From contig JAAFKL010000121.1 of assembly GCA_021399405.1 (NCBI GenBank), positions 1 through 13,827 on the forward strand: a DNA stretch of 13,827 nt. The letters are read 5' to 3'. Position 1 is the stretch's first letter. Every line of letters starts with the position of its first letter. Shown piece after piece: positions 1 to 7,057 of the stretch. A program made the translations under genes and the position numbers. The notes under the pieces are model-generated. The model saw only the letters and a program-made list of their open reading frames with translations. It did no database searches and was not told where the DNA came from. This DNA comes from Candidatus Heimdallarchaeota archaeon. Its GTDB lineage: Archaea; Asgardarchaeota; Heimdallarchaeia; Heimdallarchaeales; Kariarchaeaceae.

Positions 1-68
1 AAATAATTGCGGATAGCCTTCCCTATACGCAAACCATGATTTGTGTAGTTTTATTGGTATGGTTGAAA

Positions 69-983
69 TTATTTTTCTAATTTATTTAGTTCCGCATAAT
101 CCAATAGTTTTTCGATTCTTCTAACTATTAGAGGTTTTTTGCTTGAAATTATTCCCGTTGAAATACTCCTTTTGGTGATATTGATTTGTGTCTTCAACAT
201 TTTAAACAATGCACTTGCTAGAGTTCGGGGCTTTTCAATCAAGTTCACAGCATGTAAATCTGCGTTGTATTCATGTTTTTCATGTATTAAATACTTGAAT
301 AGTTTAAGCATCGGGTCAAAAAAGACAATTGTGGCGATAGTGTAAATTAAATGGGCATATCTGGTATCATGCTCAAAGGTGTGCGAAAATTCATGAGCAA
401 GTACCATTTCAATCTCTTCTTCTGTCAGTATTTCGATGAGGCCGGAAGTAATTATAATCCAATTTTCAGCTTTTAATCTACGACCTTCTAATCTTAATAA
501 CGTAAAGGTGAACGCATCAAGTTGGTTATCGTTAACTACAATTAATTGATAATCTTTAGACAACCAACTATAATTTGCCTTTAACCCATCTGAAGTTTCA
601 CTGTTTGAATTTTCAAGCAATTTACGTGACATTATTCTGAGAGAAATTTGTGAAAAAATTAATGCTAGAAAGAAAATCGTGAGTGTAAATAGCAAAGCTA
701 AAATTAATATTGATGGGATGTCAATGGGATTACTTCTTGAAAAATAATCATGATCACCGATACTCGGTATGTGAAAATGAAATTTATACCATGAGTGTAT
801 ATGTGCCATACTATACAGTATGATGAACACTTCAGACACAACTAATCCATAGGATCCAAGCATTAAGACAATTGATCTCGAATAATTTACTCTTCTTTCA
901 AACAAGAGTAAACCGAGTATCCCAATGATAAGGAATGTTGCCGCAATGGCAAATGGAAGAATCAATTGTGCTATATGAACCAC
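69..983 (-). CDS. BlaR1-like membrane zinc metallopeptidase (M56/M48 type), no sensor domain
   Basis: This is a predicted integral-membrane zinc protease of 304 residues. Hydrophobic helices lie at about 5-28, 37-60 and 90-115, with a weaker one near 212-232. The zinc motif is H197-E198-F-S-H201 followed by D206, which fits the HExxHxxxxD pattern of BlaR1/MecR1 proteases. A downstream E238-x3-D242 could supply the third ligand, as in M48 enzymes, so the M56/M48 boundary is not settled. The chain stops about 60 residues after that motif, so the extracellular penicillin-binding domain of BlaR1 is absent. The start is GTG, 17 bases after the stop of the BlaI-type regulator, which implies cotranscription. 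By analogy with bla/mec systems it may cleave that regulator when a membrane or extracytoplasmic signal arrives; the signal is unknown. Protease class is well supported; the role is inferred. Confidence 0.8.
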   Translation of the reverse strand: MVHIAQLILPFAIAATFLIIGILGLLLFERRVNYSRSIVLMLGSYGLVVSEVFIILYSMAHIHSWYKFHFHIPSIGDHDYFSRSNPIDIPSILILALLFTLTIFFLALIFSQISLRIMSRKLLENSNSETSDGLKANYSWLSKDYQLIVVNDNQLDAFTFTLLRLEGRRLKAENWIIITSGLIEILTEEEIEMVLAHEFSHTFEHDTRYAHLIYTIATIVFFDPMLKLFKYLIHEKHEYNADLHAVNLIEKPRTLASALFKMLKTQINITKRSISTGIISSKKPLIVRRIEKLLDYAELNKLEK

Positions 984-1000
984 TCAAATCAACTTTAAGT

Positions 1001-1375
1001 TTAATTTTTGACATCCAAGCGTTTTTGGATTGATTCTAGATCTTTTTCGTCTATTTCAGTATCCAACAATTCACCTAGATGTTTTACTCCTCCAACCCCA
1101 AATTTTAATATTACGTTCTGTAGTTGTTTCTGTACTTCCTTTTTGAAGCCCTGTTCTGATAAATAATAGAGATTAATTTTTCTTCCATTAATTTTTGCTT
1201 TACGAGCTTCTATAATTTTCTGAGTTTCTAATCTAGATAAGACTGTAGATATTGTGGTATAGGCATATTCCTTATCAGATTTCTCGTTTACATTTTTTGT
1301 GATTTCTTTAATACTTAGACCTATTTGCGTGTTAAGCTCACCAATAACAATGTCTCTAAGATCTCCCGGTTTCAC
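1001..1375 (-). CDS. BlaI/MecI/CopY-family winged-helix transcriptional regulator
   Basis: This is a 124-residue winged-helix DNA-binding protein, close to the usual 120-130 residues of BlaI/MecI. The recognition-helix region (about residues 38-52) reads YAYTTISTVLSRLETQKII, the family hallmark of a YTT start followed by a L-x-R-L-E helix. The wing lies at about 60-72 (NGRKINLYYLSEQG), and a helical C-terminal dimerisation region follows at about 73-120. The C-terminal CxC motifs of copper-sensing CopY are missing, so it is unlikely to bind copper the way CopY does. The start is GTG (MKPGDL). It is the first gene of a minus-strand pair with the BlaR1-like peptidase and is divergent from the cupredoxin gene. 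The intergenic region contains a dyad of the kind this family binds, so it probably controls both directions. The family call is strong; the targets are inferred. Confidence 0.88.
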   Translation of the reverse strand: MKPGDLRDIVIGELNTQIGLSIKEITKNVNEKSDKEYAYTTISTVLSRLETQKIIEARKAKINGRKINLYYLSEQGFKKEVQKQLQNVILKFGVGGVKHLGELLDTEIDEKDLESIQKRLDVKN

Positions 1376-1383
1376 AATAAATC

Positions 1384-1397
1384 TTACGCTTTGTAGT
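1384..1397 (-). promoter_or_regulatory. Possible degenerate BlaI-type operator in the regulator's own promoter
   Basis: TTAC and GTAGT half-sites are separated by 5 bases (TTAC-GCTTT-GTAGT). The spacing and the inner TAC/GTA match the perfect dyad at 1522-1540. The site covers the transcription start predicted from the minus-strand TATA-like box at 1411-1421, where bound protein would block initiation, so autorepression is plausible. One arm is poorly conserved and the call rests on similarity to the better site. Confidence 0.35.
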
Positions 1398-1410
1398 TTT
1401 TTAATATTTG

Positions 1411-1421
1411 TATATATTTTT
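1411..1421 (-). promoter_or_regulatory. TATA box of the regulator/peptidase operon
   Basis: On the minus strand this reads AAAAATATATA, centred about 40 bases upstream of the GTG start. Archaeal TATA boxes are centred 26-27 bases before the transcription start, which would put that start near 1388-1390 with a leader of 13-15 bases. An alternative A/T-rich box at 1401-1409 would give a nearly leaderless message. Confidence 0.45.
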
Positions 1422-1455
1422 AACTAAATGCCAATAAATGTGTTAAACGCGAAAT

Positions 1456-1516
1456 CTGTCAATATTTGGGACTTGTGAATTACTATGTTATTAATTTACA
1501 CCCAATTTATTGACAG
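1456..1516. repeat. Long imperfect inverted repeat (about 23 paired positions)
   Basis: The outer arms CTGTCAATA (1456-1464) and TATTGACAG (1508-1516) are perfectly complementary. The middle segment TTGGG (1466-1470) pairs with CCCAA (1501-1505). The inner arms TGTGAATTA (1474-1482) and TAATTTACA (1492-1500) are complementary except for one position that would be a G-U wobble in RNA. A 9-base loop lies at 1483-1491, and 1471-1473 form a one-sided bulge. It lies between the two divergent promoters, so it is upstream of both predicted transcription starts. It may be a DNA-level regulatory dyad, an unannotated small RNA, or a decayed mobile-element end. Confidence 0.6.
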
Positions 1517-1521
1517 TTTAA

Positions 1522-1540
1522 TTACTACGTCATGTAGTAA
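1522..1540. promoter_or_regulatory. Perfect dyad, candidate operator for the BlaI-type regulator
   Basis: TTACTAC and GTAGTAA are perfect inverted repeats around GTCAT. Operators of BlaI/MecI/CopY proteins are built from TAC(A)...(T)GTA half-sites, often extended to TACTAC...GTAGTA. This site matches the extended half-sites but has a 5-base centre, one base more than the classical operator. It ends 10 bases before the cupredoxin TATA box, so bound protein would abut or overlap the TFB recognition region. Either hindrance or activation is possible from that position. Confidence 0.62.
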
Positions 1541-1547
1541 AACAAAA

Positions 1548-1560
1548 AAGTATATAAATT
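1548..1560 (+). promoter_or_regulatory. BRE/TATA box of the cupredoxin gene
   Basis: TATATAAATT at 1551-1560 follows a purine-rich run (AAAAAAG) that would serve as the TFB recognition element. The predicted transcription start is near 1581, leaving a leader of about 25 bases before the ATG at 1606. This is the best archaeal promoter in the window. Confidence 0.6.
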
Positions 1561-1605
1561 ATAGCGGAACTGATAATATGAGAAGAAAATTCTCAGGAAT
1601 CAAAA

Positions 1606-2157
1606 ATGAAAGCGAAAATATTTACTGTATTTTTATTAATGCTAATGATGTTCTATGGAAATATTGCATTTGCCGAAGAAGGTCATGATGAAACTGTTGG
1701 TGACCATGAAGCTGTGAATCAATGCACCACTCCAACAACTGAAATTACGATTACCGGTGGTGAAGGTGATCAAATAATTTATGACAATAATGAATACAAG
1801 GTTCCAAAAGATACATGCGTCGAATTAATATTTGTAAATGTCGGGACAATCGAACATGATGTAAGTATTGATGAAGTACATGATAGTTTGGAAGAAGTCC
1901 ACATCCATCTAGCCAATAACACTGATGGTCATGATTTAGACGGTGTAAAATCCATGCATATTCAAACACCTGCTGAAGATACTGAGTTTGATATTTATTG
2001 CTCCGTAGTAGGACACAGACAAGCTGGTATGATAGCTACACTAATTGTTGGCGAAGGAAATTCAGAAGACGAATCATTCTTACCCGGATTTGGATTCTTA
2101 GGGTTATTCCTTGCTATGAGTTCTTTGGTTATGATTTACAAACGAAAAAATAACTAA
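1606..2157 (+). CDS. Secreted, surface-anchored plastocyanin-like cupredoxin with PGF-CTERM-type tail
   Basis: This is a 183-residue exported blue-copper protein. A signal peptide covers about residues 1-23 (basic start, hydrophobic core, cut near AFA-EE). The cupredoxin domain spans about 45-148. The type I copper ligands are H84 in VGTIEHDV and C132, H137 and M142 in YCSVVGHRQAGM, the plastocyanin/auracyanin pattern C-x4-H-x4-M. C40 and C71 could form a disulfide. Residues 24-35 and 90-118 are rich in His, Asp and Glu. The C-terminus has P160-G161-F162, a hydrophobic helix and a KRKNN tail, the layout recognised by archaeosortase, so the mature protein is probably lipid-anchored on the outer surface. 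It likely carries single electrons or binds copper. It is divergent from the BlaI-type regulator, with a candidate operator before its TATA box. The overlapping upstream frame beginning at 1485 lacks coding character. Confidence 0.9.
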   Translation: MKAKIFTVFLLMLMMFYGNIAFAEEGHDETVGDHEAVNQCTTPTTEITITGGEGDQIIYDNNEYKVPKDTCVELIFVNVGTIEHDVSIDEVHDSLEEVHIHLANNTDGHDLDGVKSMHIQTPAEDTEFDIYCSVVGHRQAGMIATLIVGEGNSEDESFLPGFGFLGLFLAMSSLVMIYKRKNN

Positions 2158-2223
2158 ATTAAAATAATAAACAATGTAAATTTAGATGATTATAATCTTT
2201 AAGTTTTCAAGAAGTACAATCAT

Positions 2224-2235
2224 TACTAATTAGTA
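2224..2235. promoter_or_regulatory. Perfect 12-base palindrome upstream of the M48 peptidase gene
   Basis: TACTAATTAGTA is self-complementary and abuts a TATA-like TATTAAAA at 2234-2241. It shares the TTACTA half-site with the dyad at 1522-1540, but the half-sites are 5 bases closer, so the same dimer would not bind both in the same way. It may be an operator for another regulator or a chance AT-rich palindrome. Confidence 0.3.
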
Positions 2236-2306
2236 TTAAAATCGATTACTAGGTTTCAATTAGAACTGACCAATAGTTTTTGAATTAACATTCTATTAAG
2301 ATAATT

Positions 2307-3791
2307 GTGACTTCACTAATTGAAATCAAATCCAAGAGACTGATTTCTATTTTATTAATTACTTTATTCGATTTGGGAAACATATTTCTAATCCTAAAAT
2401 TAAAAGTTGAATCGTCCGATTTGGCAGTAAGGGGATATAAATTTACATTCAGTGATGATCTAAGTCTAAACGGCTTAACTATTTTTTATCTTATCGCAGC
2501 ACCACTTGCTTTCTCATATATTGGAATAATAAATAATACTTCACGACCTGATCTTGTTCAAATCTTGGGTCCAAAATCCTTGAGAAATGCAGTCGATGTT
2601 GCTTTTACAACAGGTGAGTTTAAGCAATATGACAAAACACCTGATAACCTTCAATTATATTTCAGCCATCTAGCTAAAGGTGAACCATCAGGAACAGTAG
2701 AGAATTTATCACTGTTATATGCAATAGGTACTTTGGTTCAACAATTAATTGAGGAATCTGGAATTAAATCAATCAAGAAGGTATTCATGAGTGATAGAAA
2801 TATCCCAAATGCCTTCACTTTACGCGTATTACCAATTCCGTTTATAGGTCAAGATTGGATTATAATAAATAAAAATCTAGTTGAAATACTAAAACCCCAG
2901 GAAGTTAAAGCAGTTATTGCACATGAAGTCGGTCATGCTGCTAGATATGATTCTTGGCTTAATACATTCATATCTGTTCCAAAATGGATAATTATCTTTG
3001 GTTGGTCTATCGTCTTCTATAGAATGTCCTTTATAATATTTAATGAGGGATTAGCTGGTTTCTCGATATTTAGATTGTTCGCTGTTTTCATATTCTTCGT
3101 ATTTATTAGATTATCACTAAATATTGTACAATATCTAACGGATGCATTTAGGAGAAATTCAGAGCTCCTTGCGGATATATATGCTGCTGAACTTATGGGT
3201 GACGGCGTGATTTTAATAAATGCTCTGATTAAGATTGCTCGAAGAGCCGAAGTAGTGAGTTCAATCCATAATGACCTGAAATGGCTCACAGAACAAACCG
3301 ATCAAATTCATCCAAATATGCATTTGAGGAATATAATAAATAATATCCCTTCAACTGAAATCGCAACTGAACATGTGAGGAAAGATGTTATCGAAAATTA
3401 TGTTTCATACAAACTTCGTGATACTTTGCGCGGATTACAAATCTCTATTGCCGAATCTGATCTTAATATTATGATTGAGCAAGCTTGTACAAATCTCAAC
3501 AATATACTAATTAATCAGGAATCGGTTAAATCTCAGGAAACTCCTTTCTCGATATTAGATTGGAAGGACGTTGATCTGGATCAAAGTGAATACCTTGAGA
3601 AAAATGAAATCAATTTGTTAGTAGATAAATTAAAACAAACTAAGTTAGTGAAATATGATCCTGATACAGTTGCGAATATGGGTATGGTGCTTGAATCGCC
3701 CAGTCACCCTCATATAAATAACAGAATTATTTTACTACACGAAATAATGGTTTCAAAAGAATTGAGTAATAAAGAGAACTTAGAAATATAA
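2307..3791 (+). CDS. Membrane M48-family zinc metallopeptidase (HtpX/Ste24-like) with long insertion
   Basis: This is a 494-residue membrane-embedded protease. Helices lie at about 12-32 and 54-75, a cytosolic segment leads to the catalytic helix, and two further helices lie at about 226-246 and 252-275. The zinc site is H206-E207-V-G-H210 with E286-x3-D290 (ELLAD) as third-ligand motif. The M48 C-terminal signature HP....RI appears at H467-P468...R473-I474. Between ELLAD and this signature lie about 175 residues of mostly polar, helical sequence, much longer than in HtpX, so an inserted domain of unknown role is likely. The start is GTG. The next gene begins 4 bases after its stop, so the two are cotranscribed. 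Likely work is membrane-protein quality control or processing; the substrate is unknown. It is the second HExxH membrane protease within 3 kb but is not a recent duplicate of the first. Confidence 0.85.
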   Translation: MTSLIEIKSKRLISILLITLFDLGNIFLILKLKVESSDLAVRGYKFTFSDDLSLNGLTIFYLIAAPLAFSYIGIINNTSRPDLVQILGPKSLRNAVDVAFTTGEFKQYDKTPDNLQLYFSHLAKGEPSGTVENLSLLYAIGTLVQQLIEESGIKSIKKVFMSDRNIPNAFTLRVLPIPFIGQDWIIINKNLVEILKPQEVKAVIAHEVGHAARYDSWLNTFISVPKWIIIFGWSIVFYRMSFIIFNEGLAGFSIFRLFAVFIFFVFIRLSLNIVQYLTDAFRRNSELLADIYAAELMGDGVILINALIKIARRAEVVSSIHNDLKWLTEQTDQIHPNMHLRNIINNIPSTEIATEHVRKDVIENYVSYKLRDTLRGLQISIAESDLNIMIEQACTNLNNILINQESVKSQETPFSILDWKDVDLDQSEYLEKNEINLLVDKLKQTKLVKYDPDTVANMGMVLESPSHPHINNRIILLHEIMVSKELSNKENLEI

Positions 3792-3795
3792 ACTG

Positions 3796-4488
3796 TTGCT
3801 CAAGACAAAGATATTTGGACATCGGGGCTATCCCTCAGCCAAAATTGTAGAAAATACAATACATGCTTTTAAGTCAGCGTTCGATTTGGGGTGTGATGGC
3901 ATTGAATTGGATGTTCACTATTCCCAAGATAAAGAATGGATTGTTTACCATGATTCTAAATTGGCAGGTCTATTCATCAAGAATACTAGTTCAACTGTAC
4001 TAATTGATAAAGCGCGTAAAATAGGTTTTGAACTCCCGACTTTGACTCAGGTCTTGGACAAATTTCCAGATAAATTAATTAATATTGAATTGAAACCTGA
4101 TTCGTTTCGCACAGGGAAGTTACTTGGAAAATTTTTAGAAGATAGGTGTGTGTTGGAGAATCACTACGTTACATCATTTAAAGCCAAATCATTGACCGGT
4201 GTTCGAAAATCATCAGATAAAATCAGACTTGGATGGATTACGCCTTTTATTAAAACAAAAACATGGAAATATTTGCATCAAAGAATCAATCTTTACACAA
4301 TCAACCCACTACATTATATTCTTAGTAAACAAAAAATACTTGAGATTTCGAAACGAAAAATCAAGATTCAACCCTGGACAGTTAATCGTGTTGGATCGAT
4401 TCAAAAGTTCCTAAAATACAATGTTGATGCTATCATTACTGACAAACCAGATCTAGCTTTGAAGGAAAGAGAGAATTTATTAAAATAA
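3796..4488 (+). CDS. Glycerophosphodiester phosphodiesterase (GDPD family)
   Basis: This is a 230-residue TIM-barrel enzyme, predicted to hydrolyse glycerophosphodiesters to glycerol 3-phosphate and an alcohol. Family motifs are in order: F-G-H9-R10-G11, E19-N20-T, C-D-G-I-E37-L-D39-V, and V-Y-H52-D53, followed by INIELKPD near 93-100 and the closing IITDKPDLAL. These include the two catalytic histidines and the metal ligands. Length is normal for the short bacterial/archaeal form. There is no signal peptide, so it acts in the cytosol. The start is TTG, 4 bases after the M48 peptidase stop, and the GHRG motif at residues 8-11 leaves no room for a later start. It would feed the same glycerol 3-phosphate pool as the glycerol kinase downstream. 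Archaeal lipids use glycerol 1-phosphate, so the natural substrate may be imported bacterial or eukaryotic lipid headgroups. Confidence 0.88.
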   Translation: MLKTKIFGHRGYPSAKIVENTIHAFKSAFDLGCDGIELDVHYSQDKEWIVYHDSKLAGLFIKNTSSTVLIDKARKIGFELPTLTQVLDKFPDKLINIELKPDSFRTGKLLGKFLEDRCVLENHYVTSFKAKSLTGVRKSSDKIRLGWITPFIKTKTWKYLHQRINLYTINPLHYILSKQKILEISKRKIKIQPWTVNRVGSIQKFLKYNVDAIITDKPDLALKERENLLK

Positions 4489-4574
4489 TATCATTAATTT
4501 TCAGTAATTTTTGAAATTTACATAACAAGTGGCGTACATTAAAAAAATCATCAAAGAAATCATGGAGTGGTAGA

Positions 4575-7046
4575 ATGAACAAGGTAGTCAAAAATATTCT
4601 AGTGTATCTAATTTTAATTCTTTTATCGCTTTCATTTGGTATATTTTTATCATTTAAGAGTACGAATGATTATTTTGTTTCTGAACTTAGTTTTGATGAA
4701 TTAACCAATGATGTGCGCGTATATAGGGATAAATATGGAGTTCCAACTATAATTGCAGACAATCAAGATGATTTGTTCTTTGCTCAAGGTTACGAGTATG
4801 CTAGAGACCGACTTTGGCAAGCAGAATTTTATCGCTCTATAGCTCATGGAGAATTATCTCGCCTATTTGGTCCTGATCTGTTAGATTCAGATAAATTCTT
4901 GAGAACTTTAAAACTAAGAGAATCGGCTGATCTCGAGTACGCTCAAACTAGTGAGAGAACGAAAAGAATTGTCGATAGCTATATCGCAGGTCTAAACAAG
5001 TATATGGAACTTCACGCAAGTAATTTACCTCTGGAATTCGAGTTATTGGATCTGGGGCGGGTAGTTGGCGGAGATTTCACTTCACTGAAGCCAAAAAAAT
5101 GGGAACCCCAAGATGTGTTTGCTTTGCAAGGGGTGATGGCATTTGATTTATCATATGATGCAGCTAAAAGAGAACTGCTTAGACAAGATTTATTATTGAA
5201 TCTGGGTGCAGAAAGAGCAATTGATCTTATTCCCGTTCACAGTCCTGAGGGTGAGGCATATTTTCTTAACTCAAGCGTAAATCCACTAACAACCAAGTCA
5301 GGAGAATATTTACGGTCTTTTCCCCTCCTTGAAAGTTTAGCATTGGGAGTTGATGTTGGTTCTAATAGTTGGGTTGTGTCTGGAGATCTTACAGAAAGTG
5401 GGAACCCAATATTGTCAAATGATCCTCATTTAGGTCTGGCTACTCCTAGTATCTGGTGGCAAGTGCACCTATATTCAACTGATGGATCATTTCATGTTGA
5501 AGGATATTCTTTACCCGGTACCCCAGGTATTACAATTGGGCACAATGAATATGTAACTTGGGGATTAACCAATACTGGAACTGATTCGATAGATTTATTT
5601 TATTTCAATACAAGAACCGAATCTAATGGAAATGAACAGTACTTTCATGATAATCAATGGAAGGATTTTGATTTCAAAACTCATATGATTCCAGTCGCTG
5701 GAGAATCTGATGAAGAATTCACAATTAAATCGACTGTATATGGTCCTGTTCTTGACAAGGAATTATTCAATGTATCAGATAACAAAGTTTACTCACTACG
5801 CTGGACCTTGCATGAACCTAGCAATAATTCAAGATTGTTTGATGCAATTCTAGGTATTGATTTCGCGACAAATGCTGATGATATTATTCAAGCTACCAAA
5901 TTCTGGTCTGTCCCTGGTCAAAATATAGTATATGCGACATTGGATGGAGATATTGGTTATCAATACACAGGATTTGCTCCAATTAGGAAAGTAGTTGGTA
6001 GTGGTGTCCTACCTCAAAATGGAAGTGATTCTGCATTTGGATGGGATGGATATGTACCTTTTTCTGAACATTATGGTGTCAAGAATCCATCTGAAGGTTA
6101 TTTTGTGACGGCAAATGCAGAAATTGATGCGACTGATAATTTTTACATAACTGATCTTTATGCTACCGATCATCGAACGGATCGAATCAAACAATTTCTA
6201 AAACAAAATAAAGATTATACAGTTGACGATATGCTTCTCTTACAAAGTGATGTATTGAATCTTTATGCAATAGAAATAATAGATCCATTGCTAAATCATA
6301 TTGATCAAAGTGTTGTACCTTCTGAATTGTCATCTGTGGCGGAATCAGCTTACTTGAAATTAGCCAAATGGGATCACTTAATGGATAAAGACTCTGTAGG
6401 GGCAACTATATTTGCTACGTTTCGAATTTATCTTGAGGAGTTCTCACTGAAAGATGAGATTGATACAATAACTGAATTACCATATCTCTATGAGAAATAT
6501 GCAGTATATGCGAGATACTTGATGCCGAAGATTGCAGGTAATATATCCTCAACTTGGTTTGATGATGTTTCGACTGATGACACAATTGAAACAGGAGCTG
6601 AAATCGCTTCAAAAGCATTTGCAGCGAGTATCGAATTTCTCAGGGACAAGCTAGGAAAAGACGTATCCTCTTGGAAATGGGGTAGATTGCATAAAGTTAT
6701 CTTTGAACATCCAATAGCAGATAATGCCCCCCTAATCAACTTTAACAATGGTAATACAGGAAATAGTGGCTCATCATTTACCGTCAAAGCAGCAGGTGGA
6801 TCTCCCACTTGGACTGATGAAGGACCTGAATATACTCAAACCAATGGACAAAGTATGCGATTGATTGTGGAAGTGGAAAATACTTGGAGTAATGTATGGG
6901 GTATTGTTTCACCAGGGGAATCTGGACATTATGGGGACGATCACAATGATGATTCAGTTAGTGATTGGGTTAATACTGCTAACCATAAATGGGATTTCTC
7001 AATTGGAATGCAAAACGAGGCCACGTTTACATTTCGTAAAAAATAA
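4575..7046 (+). CDS. Penicillin-acylase family (Ntn hydrolase), membrane-tethered amidase
   Basis: This is an 823-residue precursor of an N-terminal-nucleophile hydrolase that cleaves amide bonds in N-acylated small molecules (family substrates include beta-lactams and acyl-homoserine lactones). A hydrophobic segment at about 7-28 exports and probably anchors it outside the membrane. The alpha-chain signature runs V-x-R51-D-x-x-G-V-P57 to GYEYARDRLWQAEF (72-85). Self-cleavage is predicted between G262 and S263 in VGSNSW, exposing S263 as the nucleophile. The family motif SNDPHL follows at 281-286, then SLPGTPGITIGHNEYVTWG. The C-terminal signatures GQSMR (758-762) and GESGH (781-785) are present, so the chain looks complete and active. 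An SD-like GGAG lies about 10 bases before the ATG. A small membrane protein follows 11 bases after the stop. The substrate cannot be read from sequence; the name does not imply action on penicillin. Confidence 0.9.
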   Translation: MNKVVKNILVYLILILLSLSFGIFLSFKSTNDYFVSELSFDELTNDVRVYRDKYGVPTIIADNQDDLFFAQGYEYARDRLWQAEFYRSIAHGELSRLFGPDLLDSDKFLRTLKLRESADLEYAQTSERTKRIVDSYIAGLNKYMELHASNLPLEFELLDLGRVVGGDFTSLKPKKWEPQDVFALQGVMAFDLSYDAAKRELLRQDLLLNLGAERAIDLIPVHSPEGEAYFLNSSVNPLTTKSGEYLRSFPLLESLALGVDVGSNSWVVSGDLTESGNPILSNDPHLGLATPSIWWQVHLYSTDGSFHVEGYSLPGTPGITIGHNEYVTWGLTNTGTDSIDLFYFNTRTESNGNEQYFHDNQWKDFDFKTHMIPVAGESDEEFTIKSTVYGPVLDKELFNVSDNKVYSLRWTLHEPSNNSRLFDAILGIDFATNADDIIQATKFWSVPGQNIVYATLDGDIGYQYTGFAPIRKVVGSGVLPQNGSDSAFGWDGYVPFSEHYGVKNPSEGYFVTANAEIDATDNFYITDLYATDHRTDRIKQFLKQNKDYTVDDMLLLQSDVLNLYAIEIIDPLLNHIDQSVVPSELSSVAESAYLKLAKWDHLMDKDSVGATIFATFRIYLEEFSLKDEIDTITELPYLYEKYAVYARYLMPKIAGNISSTWFDDVSTDDTIETGAEIASKAFAASIEFLRDKLGKDVSSWKWGRLHKVIFEHPIADNAPLINFNNGNTGNSGSSFTVKAAGGSPTWTDEGPEYTQTNGQSMRLIVEVENTWSNVWGIVSPGESGHYGDDHNDDSVSDWVNTANHKWDFSIGMQNEATFTFRKK

Positions 7047-7057
7047 ATGGTGAAATC

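Noticed and set aside
1..68. Possible partial gene at the left edge
   Set aside because: One minus-strand frame stays open to the edge for about 22 codons, but no ATG, GTG or TTG start lies outside the peptidase gene.
139..345. Plus-strand open frame of 68 codons opposite the membrane peptidase
   Set aside because: It lies wholly antisense to a gene with a clear HExxH motif and has no recognisable domain or ribosome site.
1485..1688. Open frame of 67 codons running from the intergenic repeat into the cupredoxin gene
   Set aside because: It starts upstream of the cupredoxin TATA box, overlaps the signal peptide in another frame and has no coding character.
4496..4512. Short T runs after the phosphodiesterase gene as a terminator
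   Set aside because: Runs of four and five T in AT-rich DNA are not distinctive enough to call.
69..7046. A beta-lactam resistance cluster (BlaI, BlaR1-like protease, penicillin acylase)
   Set aside because: The protease lacks the penicillin sensor, no beta-lactamase is present, the acylase family has many other substrates and lies 3 kb away in a separate operon.
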